From Bacteroidales bacterium (GTDB lineage: Bacteria > Bacteroidota > Bacteroidia > Bacteroidales > UBA7960): a stretch of 51,515 nucleotides of DNA. The notes beneath the pieces are model-generated. The model was not told the origin of the DNA. It worked only from the letters and a program-made list of their open reading frames with translations, and made no database searches. Position 1 is the first letter of the stretch. The number at the start of each line of letters is the position of its first letter. A program made the position numbers and the translations under genes. The DNA is taken from positions 1 through 51,515 of the forward strand of contig SKVW01000118.1 of the NCBI GenBank assembly GCA_007129255.1, in the 5' to 3' direction. This document shows positions 45,097 through 51,515 of this stretch, piece by piece.

Positions 45097-46434
45097 ATGA
45101 AGAAAGTATTGATTCTTGGTGCAGGGATGGTGGTAAAACCCATCGTAACCTACCTGCTTGAAAGAGATTACCTTGTAACGGTTGCTACGCGTACCAAATC
45201 AAAAGCCGATGACATGATCCAGGGACATAAAAACGGCCGTTCCGTTCAATGGACCGTTGATGATACTGCAACCCTGGAAAAAATGATTAAAGAGCACGAC
45301 CTTACTGTTAGTTTATTGCCCTGGATACACCACATTATGGTGGCCAAACACTGCATACGGCACAAAAAAAACATGGTCACCACTTCCTACGTCAAGCCTG
45401 AAATGAAGGCACTGGATCAGGAAGCCAAAGATGCAGGCATTATTATTCTCAATGAGTTAGGCGTTGACCCGGGTATTGACCATATGTCGGCCATGCGGGT
45501 TATTGACCATGTACATAACAAAAAGGGGGAAATAAAAGAGTTTTACAGCATTACCGGTGCCCTGCCCGCTCCAGAAGCAGCTGACAATCCATTTAAATAC
45601 AAATTTTCCTGGAGCCCCAAAGGGGTGGTGATGGCTGGTAACAATGATGCACGTTATTTGCGCCATGAAAAAGTGATAAATGTGCCAACCCAGGATATCT
45701 TTAAAAATCCTTTGTCTGTTGACTTTCCCAATGTTGGAAAACTGGAGATCTATCCCAATCGCGACAGCATGCCCTACATTGACCTTTACGGCATTCCGGA
45801 AACCAATACCATGATGCGGGGAACTTTCCGTTATCCGGGCTGGTGTGAAAGCCTGGATGCCATGAAGGCTCTGGACCTGATCACCAACGACACCCATGAC
45901 TTTACCGGAAAAACCTATGCCGAAATGGTGGCCATGCTTATTGGTGAAAAGGACCCTTCCAACATCCGGGAAAAGGCTGCAAAACATATTGGTGTTGAGC
46001 CCGATGCCTATGCCATGGATGCCCTTGAATGGCTGGGGGTATTTGATGACAAACCCATGAATCGTCAGCAGGATACCCCTTTCGAGATTGTTTCCGACCT
46101 GATGATTGAAAAAATGATGATCGGAAAAGAGGAACGCGACATGGTCGCCATGCAGCATGTATTCCTGGCTTCTTATCCCGATGGCAAAAAAGAGGTGATC
46201 AAATCTTCCATGCTGGATTTCGGCACCCTGGCCACCGATACGGCCATTGCCCGCACCGTGGCCCTTCCCGCTGCCGTTGGAGTAGAAATGATCCTGAAAG
46301 ACCAGATTTCCGTTAAAGGGGTTTATATTCCCGTAATACCGGATATCTACAACCCCATTCTGGATGCCCTGGAAAAAATGGACATTAAAATGGTGGAGGA
46401 ATTTGGACTACCCGAAAGCGAGATCATTAAATAA
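45097..46434 (+). CDS. Saccharopine dehydrogenase-like protein (SDH half of LKR/SDH)
   Basis: A 445-residue NAD(P)-dependent enzyme. The Rossmann motif LGAGMVVKPIVTYLLERDY is at residues 5-23. The TTSYVKPEMKALDQEAKDAGI region, NELGVDPGIDHMSAM and FKYKFSWSPKGV are conserved in saccharopine reductase/dehydrogenase proteins. It would oxidise saccharopine to glutamate and aminoadipic semialdehyde. Coming directly after the LKR-like gene, it completes a two-gene version of the fused eukaryotic enzyme. The C-terminal domain is complete. Confidence 0.87.
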   Translation: MKKVLILGAGMVVKPIVTYLLERDYLVTVATRTKSKADDMIQGHKNGRSVQWTVDDTATLEKMIKEHDLTVSLLPWIHHIMVAKHCIRHKKNMVTTSYVKPEMKALDQEAKDAGIIILNELGVDPGIDHMSAMRVIDHVHNKKGEIKEFYSITGALPAPEAADNPFKYKFSWSPKGVVMAGNNDARYLRHEKVINVPTQDIFKNPLSVDFPNVGKLEIYPNRDSMPYIDLYGIPETNTMMRGTFRYPGWCESLDAMKALDLITNDTHDFTGKTYAEMVAMLIGEKDPSNIREKAAKHIGVEPDAYAMDALEWLGVFDDKPMNRQQDTPFEIVSDLMIEKMMIGKEERDMVAMQHVFLASYPDGKKEVIKSSMLDFGTLATDTAIARTVALPAAVGVEMILKDQISVKGVYIPVIPDIYNPILDALEKMDIKMVEEFGLPESEIIK

Positions 46435-46461
46435 GTTGAGTGTTGATATTTTTTGAATTTT

Positions 46462-46496
46462 AAAAGCCCTACTTAACCTCAAGGAGGGCTTTTTTA
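46462..46496. terminator. Terminator between the saccharopine dehydrogenase and M20 peptidase genes
   Basis: AAGCCCT (46464-46470) pairs with AGGGCTT (46485-46491), with A and T runs outside, between converging genes. Confidence 0.7.
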
Positions 46497-47936
46497 TTTT
46501 TTGGTTAAAAGACTTTGTAAAAGGTCGGCATATACTTTGATGCCTTTTTTCAAGCCGGCTATGGGAAACCGTTCATCAACGTTGTGTATGGATCCAAGGA
46601 TCTCTTCTTCCAGGATCACGGGCACCAAGCCGTAGGTTGGAACCCCTTTCAGGCGAAAGTAATGGTTGTCGTTATGGGCTACAAACATGATTGGGGAAAC
46701 AACGGCTTCATCAAACGAACGCAGAATGGCCTCTTCGAAGGCCCGGTAATACGTTCCGGTTTCAGACGCAGGTGAGGTGGGAAACTGCCGGATGATTTCT
46801 ATTTCCACCTTAAAATCCTTCACTTTTTTTTGGATTCTTTCCAGGAACTGCTCATTGGAGATTTCAGGTAACAACCGGCTGTCAAATCTGGCGAAAGCCT
46901 CCGGGGCCACCTGGTTGAATGCACCGGGTGTGCTGCTTAATCCGGTGAGGTTGGTGGTATTGGTAAGCAATGCTGCCACCAGGGGTTCCTGCCGCAACAT
47001 ATTGCCTACAAAATACCGGAAAAAACCGATGTTTCGCAGCACAAATCCACGCAAACCCCTCTCATGACTGCCGATCGTACGCAACATTTCTATTGTCTGA
47101 TCAGAAAAATGTAAAGCAGGGCGATGCGCTTTGATGGCCTTAGCAGCCCTGATCACTTCAAAAGTGGCATAGGAATCCATTGGCACGGAGCCATGTCCGG
47201 GATTGGGGACGTCGGCTTTTAACTGCCACCACAAAATGCGTTTCTGGGAAATGGAAATCCCAAAAAAAGGTAATTCGGAATAAGCCTGGCTGATACCGGT
47301 AACCCCTGCTCCTCCTCCGCCATAAACGACCAAAGGATTGAGTTTATCCAAAAAATTTTCCACAACCACTTCCGCTCCCTTTTCTCCTCCGGTCTCTTCT
47401 CCGGAAACACTCAACAAGGTAACATTGTATGGTAAGTCTTTTCGGGAGGCCTTTTCCACAAACTCAAGAATGGAAAAAAGCTGCATGGTTGCAACGCCTT
47501 TATTGTCAAAAGAACCCCTACCCCATACTTTTCCATCGGCTATGGTTCCCGAAAACGGCGGATAGGTCCACAAAGAAGGATCATCGGCAGGAACCACATC
47601 TATATGGCTGAGCAGGATGATGTTGGGCTTTCGGGCTGACAAAGGGTAAAGAGAAGCGGCAAAGTTGTAACTGTCTATTTCATCGGTAAAAACTTCCACA
47701 TGCAAACCTTTTGATTTACAAAAAGCCTTCAGGAATTTGCCGGCATTACGCTCATTGCCGCTCACGGATTCATGTTGCACATATTCGCTCAGGAAAAGTA
47801 CAGCCTGGGAGTGGTCTCCCTCTTTTGGTATTTCAGGATCTGCATGGATTGTATTTTGCCGGTTGTGGCCGGCAAGGAGCAAAAAAGGGAATGTCAGTAT
47901 GGTCAATGCAACAATCGGTAAGGTGCGGTTTATCAT
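46494..47936 (-). CDS. Exported M20-family metallopeptidase
   Basis: A 480-residue zinc peptidase of the M20 (carboxypeptidase PM20D1/CPS1-like) group. It has a signal peptide or anchor (about residues 1-24) and the catalytic pattern SHIDVVPAD with the first His/Asp, the GRGSFDNKG segment with the bridging Asp, SGEETGG with the catalytic Glu pair, and a late HNDNHYF with the last His ligand. The ATG at 47936 (MINRTLPIV) is preferred over 47996, since the shorter form has a normal signal peptide. It probably releases amino acids from peptides or N-acyl amino acids in the periplasm. It lies downstream of a sodium/solute symporter gene that might import the products. Confidence 0.88.
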   Translation of the reverse strand: MINRTLPIVALTILTFPFLLLAGHNRQNTIHADPEIPKEGDHSQAVLFLSEYVQHESVSGNERNAGKFLKAFCKSKGLHVEVFTDEIDSYNFAASLYPLSARKPNIILLSHIDVVPADDPSLWTYPPFSGTIADGKVWGRGSFDNKGVATMQLFSILEFVEKASRKDLPYNVTLLSVSGEETGGEKGAEVVVENFLDKLNPLVVYGGGGAGVTGISQAYSELPFFGISISQKRILWWQLKADVPNPGHGSVPMDSYATFEVIRAAKAIKAHRPALHFSDQTIEMLRTIGSHERGLRGFVLRNIGFFRYFVGNMLRQEPLVAALLTNTTNLTGLSSTPGAFNQVAPEAFARFDSRLLPEISNEQFLERIQKKVKDFKVEIEIIRQFPTSPASETGTYYRAFEEAILRSFDEAVVSPIMFVAHNDNHYFRLKGVPTYGLVPVILEEEILGSIHNVDERFPIAGLKKGIKVYADLLQSLLTKK

Positions 47937-48049
47937 ATTGGCAAAAAATTTCTGGTGTGTCGAAGCCAAAATTATAAAAAAGAAAACAAAATTCATGGCT
48001 CAGCCAAACCCTTATCAATGCCTGTTATACTGATCCAAAAAACATCCCT

Positions 48050-49858
48050 TTATTTGATCACTTTTTCCCAGCCTGTGCGGGACAGGTTGTAATAAATAAT
48101 GGCGGCAGCAATGGTAGCCACACCCAGATATATAAATGCCGAAAGGTATTCTGCAAAGATGAGCCGTCCAATGCCAAACAAAGTAAACAGCACCATAAGG
48201 CAACCGCTTACATAGCTGACAAACAATTGACGGTAGCCTGTATCTCCTTTTACATGGGGCATTTCCCGGGCAATGGCTTTCCAGCCGGGGCCACCGGGAT
48301 GTACTTTTTCGTAAAATTCTTTGAGCTTTTCTTCACGGGTAGGTTTGGTAAGGAATGTAACCGTAAGCCAGACCAGGGTTGACCATGCCACAATAATGAG
48401 AAGGATGCTCTCGTAAGCCATCTGGTAACGAAACACCAGGATGGGGTAAATGGCATAAGGGGCCAGCATGGCGGCAATTTCCGACCAGGCATTGATGCGC
48501 CACCAGAACCAACGCAACAGCAAAACCAAACCGATACCACCGCTACAGGCAAGAATAAAACGCCAGGCATCGCTGATCATTTCAAACTGGGTCGTCACCA
48601 CCAGGGAAAACAACATCAGCAGGAAAGTGGTGACCCTTGAAATCTTTACATAATATTTTTCTGTGGCCCCTGGCTTCACAAACGGGCGATACAGGTCGTT
48701 GATGATATAAGAGGTACCCCAAACAGTCTGTGAAGCCATGGTAGACATATAGGCCGCAAAAAAGGCTGCCAGCAGCAAACCAAGCAAGCCGGTGGGCAGC
48801 AGGTCGCGGATTACCATCACATAAGTGGCTCCTTTGTCGGTAGCATCGGGATACATGACCAGTGCAGCCAGGGCCACGATGATCCAGGGCCAGGGCCTGA
48901 TGGCAAAGTGAGCCACCTGGAACCAAAGGGTTGCCAGCAGGGAGTGTTTTTCATCTTTGGCAGACATCATGCGCTGGGCTACATAGCCTCCGCCCCCGGG
49001 CTCTGCACCGGGATACCAGCTGGCCCACCATTGCACACCGAGGTAAGCCACCAGGGCCACCACACTCATCTTCAACAAGCCGGTGCCGGTTTCAACCGCA
49101 GTGGCAGCCTCCCCTTCAACTACAGGGAAAAAATCAAAAACCCAACCCACTTCCGAAAGCTCAGCCTTCAGGCCTGTTACACCGCCCACATGGTCGAGGG
49201 CAATAACAGCAAGGATGATGCTTCCGCCCATGGCAATAACAAACTGGAAAGTATCGGTTATGGAAACGCCCCAAAGACCCGAAAGGGCTGAATAAATGGC
49301 CACAAAGCCCATCATCATGCCCACGATCATAAGGTGGCTGCTAAAGGTGATCCCTAAGAAAGTTACCTGGCTAATTCCAAACAAGGTCAATTCAGGAAAC
49401 ATTACCTGCAATATTTTAACCATGGCCAGATTGACCCATGCCATAACAATTGCATTCATAAATAAACCGATGTAAACCGCACGAAACCCCCTTAAAAACC
49501 TTGCAGGCTTTCCCGAATACCGGATGGAAACAAATTCGGTATCGGTCATGATGTTGGACCGACGCCACAGGCGGGCGAAAAAGAAAACCGTAAGCATCCC
49601 CCCAAAAAGCATATTCCACCAAAGCCAGTTGCCGCTGATCCCGCTTTGGGCCACCAGCTCGGTAACCGCCAGGGGGGTATCGGCTGCAAAAGTGGTTGCC
49701 ACCATGCTGGTACCGGCCACATACCAGGGCAGGTTGCGCCAGGTAAGAAAAAAATCACTGGTGCTCTTGCCAGCTCTTTTGGACATGTAAACCCCTATGC
49801 CGATGCTCACAAGCAAAAATAGAGCAATGATGGCCCAGTCAATAAAATGAATGTGCAT
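48050..49858 (-). CDS. Sodium/solute symporter (SSS family)
   Basis: A 602-residue integral membrane protein with about 13-14 predicted helices, of the SSS (SLC5-like) family. The first helices read WAIIALFLLVSIGIGVYMSKRAG, followed by SDFFLTWRNLPWYVAGTSMVATTFAADTPLAV, the region around the sodium site in this family. The substrate is not evident (sugars, amino acids, carboxylates and nucleosides are all known). The closest gene downstream on the same strand is the M20 peptidase, 113 bases away. Confidence 0.9.
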   Translation of the reverse strand: MHIHFIDWAIIALFLLVSIGIGVYMSKRAGKSTSDFFLTWRNLPWYVAGTSMVATTFAADTPLAVTELVAQSGISGNWLWWNMLFGGMLTVFFFARLWRRSNIMTDTEFVSIRYSGKPARFLRGFRAVYIGLFMNAIVMAWVNLAMVKILQVMFPELTLFGISQVTFLGITFSSHLMIVGMMMGFVAIYSALSGLWGVSITDTFQFVIAMGGSIILAVIALDHVGGVTGLKAELSEVGWVFDFFPVVEGEAATAVETGTGLLKMSVVALVAYLGVQWWASWYPGAEPGGGGYVAQRMMSAKDEKHSLLATLWFQVAHFAIRPWPWIIVALAALVMYPDATDKGATYVMVIRDLLPTGLLGLLLAAFFAAYMSTMASQTVWGTSYIINDLYRPFVKPGATEKYYVKISRVTTFLLMLFSLVVTTQFEMISDAWRFILACSGGIGLVLLLRWFWWRINAWSEIAAMLAPYAIYPILVFRYQMAYESILLIIVAWSTLVWLTVTFLTKPTREEKLKEFYEKVHPGGPGWKAIAREMPHVKGDTGYRQLFVSYVSGCLMVLFTLFGIGRLIFAEYLSAFIYLGVATIAAAIIYYNLSRTGWEKVIK

Positions 49859-49926
49859 GAGATGTGATTATATTTTCAGATAAAAAAATCTACAGCCGTA
49901 CTTTCTGATCTTTGCTGAAAAACATG

Positions 49927-49934
49927 CAAATATA
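49927..49934 (-). promoter_or_regulatory. Possible -7 element for the symporter gene
   Basis: TATATTTG on the minus strand fits TAnnTTTG and lies 69-76 bases upstream of the start. No matching TTG is seen at the -33 distance. Confidence 0.3.
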
Positions 49935-50029
49935 AAAAACTTATGAAGCCGGAATTGGCAGGAAATCTTTTTTAAACCGTTCTGTTTAATTTTTTGGTGG
50001 AAAGATACTTCAACTTCATAAGCATTTTA

Positions 50030-50059
50030 TTGCAAAAATGAAATTTGTTTATATTTTTG
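50030..50059 (+). promoter_or_regulatory. Bacteroidota-type promoter for the small lipoprotein pair
   Basis: TTG (50030-50032), a 19-base spacer, then TATTTTTG (50052-50059), the same spacing and -7 sequence as the cold-shock gene promoter. The leader would be about 70 bases. Confidence 0.6.
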
Positions 50060-50133
50060 CAGGGTAAGCAAACACCTATAAAAATTAACTCACCCACAAA
50101 ACTATTTTCACTCACTTAAAACCAATCATCACC

Positions 50134-50547
50134 ATGAAAAAATTCACTACTTTGCTGATCAGCGGATTTTTTATGTTCCTTCTTTACGGCTGCGGCGGAC
50201 AGGTTTCTGACGGAAACAGCCAAGACGAAACCAGGATGGACGTAGAAGAATTTCTTTCTTACCTGGATATCCCGCTTTTTGAAGGATCAGAGATCATTAC
50301 CAAAGAATCCGGGCAGCTCGTAACTTTTGTGCCTGCAGATATCGCTGGACCAACGGAAATTATGGAATACTATACTCCAAAAGTAGAGGAAGCTTTAACC
50401 GGCAGAGATCCATGGGTAAGGCAAATCAAAGCACCCGGGGCTATCCATTACCGTAGAGGATACACCGGATGGAATTTCGGAATCGATGTAAACCCCATGG
50501 AAATGGACGGAGGCTACGAGGTAAACATTATTTACCGCCGACTTTAA
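50134..50547 (+). CDS. Small lipoprotein of unknown function
   Basis: A 137-residue protein with a lipoprotein signal: hydrophobic stretch (about residues 7-18) and lipobox LYGCGG with Cys20. The mature part is acidic at first (DETRMDVEEFLSYLDIPLFEGSEI) and ends with a beta-rich region (GYTGWNFGIDVNP, EVNIIYRRL). I do not recognise the family. It may be cotranscribed with the next small lipoprotein gene, 60 bases downstream, as no terminator separates them. Confidence 0.7.
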   Translation: MKKFTTLLISGFFMFLLYGCGGQVSDGNSQDETRMDVEEFLSYLDIPLFEGSEIITKESGQLVTFVPADIAGPTEIMEYYTPKVEEALTGRDPWVRQIKAPGAIHYRRGYTGWNFGIDVNPMEMDGGYEVNIIYRRL

Positions 50548-50607
50548 TTACATGATCAAAAAATAATCAAAAACTAAAATTCAGTCACTCCCAAAAAAAA
50601 CTTTATC

Positions 50608-51123
50608 ATGAAAAAAACTTTGTATTTATTGATGGCAGGTTTTGTTGCAATAACCTTTAGCTCCTGTGCCGGAGGCGAGGGAAACGGCAGAGATGCCGAA
50701 ACTGCCGAAAAAGACCGTAAAGAAAGAATAGGCCAGGAGTTGGTCATAAACATTGGAGACGAAGTCGTGGAGTTTGAAAAGGTAAACATCCGGTTTGAAG
50801 ACGTTTTTGACGGGATTTTTACCATAACAGGCAGGGATGAGCCAACAGAAACAGAATCCGGCACTTTAACAGAAGTTTCTTTTCCGTTTCATCTTGAATT
50901 TATGGGTACTGAACCCGGTGAACTGCAAAGCCCGTCGCTGAGTATCAATGGATATGTTACCAATTGGGTAAGGGGCGAAACCGACCATATTCTTTTTGAG
51001 CAGGGCATGTTTGGTAAGAAACTTGAGTCAATTGAAGGTTCCTTTGAAGCCGAAATCGTTGGGCTTTTGGATGGCACGCCATCGGGCGAACCCATCAGGG
51101 TTAAAGGAGCTTTTCAAAAGTAA
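50608..51123 (+). CDS. Small lipoprotein of unknown function
   Basis: A 171-residue protein with a lipoprotein signal (ITFSSCAGG, Cys20), a charged linker (about 22-45) and a beta-rich mature domain, ending VKGAFQK. No family is recognised. It shares strand, size class and signal with the lipoprotein just upstream and is followed by a terminator, so the two form one transcript. Confidence 0.7.
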   Translation: MKKTLYLLMAGFVAITFSSCAGGEGNGRDAETAEKDRKERIGQELVINIGDEVVEFEKVNIRFEDVFDGIFTITGRDEPTETESGTLTEVSFPFHLEFMGTEPGELQSPSLSINGYVTNWVRGETDHILFEQGMFGKKLESIEGSFEAEIVGLLDGTPSGEPIRVKGAFQK

Positions 51124-51153
51124 GAGATTTGCAAGTTAAAAACAGCTTTATTA

Positions 51154-51194
51154 AAGCGGGAGAGGATAGCCTGAATATCTTCCCCGCTTTTTTG
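51154..51194 (+). terminator. Terminator after the lipoprotein pair
   Basis: AGCGGG-A-GA-GATA pairs with TATC-TCCCCGCT with a small mismatch, followed by TTTTTT. Confidence 0.75.
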
Positions 51195-51329
51195 CTTTCA
51201 GCAGGGTTTTAACCGTTTTTCGCGGCTCTGGCAATAAAGACATGCTTTAAGGTCATTTTACCGTGCCAAAGCCTGCTGAGGTGCTGAAGTTTTCAATTAT
51301 CACCAACATTTTTTAATACTTTTTTACAC

Positions 51330-51515
51330 TAGTGTCCGGTTAAAACTCCCACAAATTCAATTGGTTAGGATCCACCGGACTGTTAAACGTGTAGTTGTTT
51401 TTTGTAACTAACTCATTTATAGACACTTTTTCAAAAAGACTGAGGCTGAAAATTTGTAACAAAGTGTGGAGCGAATGCTCACTTTTCAGCTTCTTCTTAA
51501 TGATTGCCACCAGCA
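51330..51515. mobile_element. End of an IS4-family insertion sequence, cut by the window edge
   Basis: The sequence beginning near 51330 (TAGTGTCCGGTTAAAA) looks like a terminal inverted repeat just outside a transposase gene that reads inward on the minus strand. The other end and any target duplication are beyond the window. Confidence 0.6.
51340..51515 (-). CDS. IS4-family (DUF4372-type) transposase, C-terminal 57 residues
   Basis: Minus-strand frame from the right edge to the TAA at 51342-51340. The 57 residues include LVAIIKKKLKSEHSLHTLLQ, FSLSLFEKVSI and the ending NQLNLWEF. The helical 'ai.kk.l....sl...LQilsl.lFek' pattern and an NQLNLF-like terminus are those of IS4-type transposases carrying DUF4372 in Bacteroidota. 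The catalytic core lies outside the window. No stop or frameshift is seen in the visible part, so it may be intact. Confidence 0.75.
   Translation of the reverse strand, partial: LVAIIKKKLKSEHSLHTLLQIFSLSLFEKVSINELVTKNNYTFNSPVDPNQLNLWEF

Overview
The window is a piece of a Bacteroidota chromosome, most likely an anaerobic or facultative member of the Bacteroidales/Marinilabiliales. The evidence is a SecDF-type secD, gldF/gldG next to dnaN, a SprB-like surface protein with a gliding/type IX secretion C-terminal domain followed by OmpA-SPOR and PorP/SprF genes, a DUF4372-type IS4 transposase end, and promoters of the Bacteroidota form (TTG, 19-20 bp, TAnnTTTG). No rRNA, tRNA or CRISPR was seen.

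Layout. 1-1655: N-terminal part of secD(F), minus strand, running off the left edge. 1879-5047: a small retropepsin-like protease, then a four-subunit 2-oxoacid:ferredoxin oxidoreductase operon (korDABC or vor). 5338-8889: a SanA-like envelope protein, an unknown secreted protein, a 59-residue winged-helix protein, tcdA and a TatD-family hydrolase. 9092-14325: pyruvate phosphate dikinase and an ATP-dependent PEP carboxykinase with an unusual C-terminal extension of about 215 residues, together controlling PEP, pyruvate and oxaloacetate. 14568-16755: a cold-shock protein and an ABC-F ATPase.

16865-23978 is the most interesting region. Two YceI-family genes and an outer-membrane porin-like gene diverge from a 577-bp control region. 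Next to them lies a three-gene signalling operon: a PhnD-like periplasmic binding lipoprotein, a membrane histidine kinase and an NtrC-type sigma-54 response regulator. The control region holds a very good sigma-54 promoter facing the porin, a weaker one facing the YceI genes, and two pairs of TGCG-N6-CGCA-type sites. Within each pair the centres are 20 bp apart, and the pairs sit at enhancer distance from the two promoters. This reads as a self-contained ligand-responsive regulon, similar in plan to the AioX-AioS-AioR arsenite sensor, with an unknown ligand.

24255-29870 (minus): SAM hydrolase, gldF, gldG, a DUF4340 protein and dnaN. 30055-32016: phoH-like ATPase and purC. 32334-43511: a surface-adhesin locus with a small secreted protein, a 2,357-residue SprB/PKD-repeat protein, an OmpA-PD40-SPOR lipoprotein-like partner and PorP/SprF. 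43750-46434: a lysine-ketoglutarate reductase and a saccharopine dehydrogenase, the two halves of the eukaryotic-type LKR/SDH enzyme as adjacent genes. 46494-49858 (minus): an M20 peptidase and a sodium/solute symporter. 50134-51123: two small lipoproteins. 51330-51515: one end of an IS4-family element, cut by the window edge.
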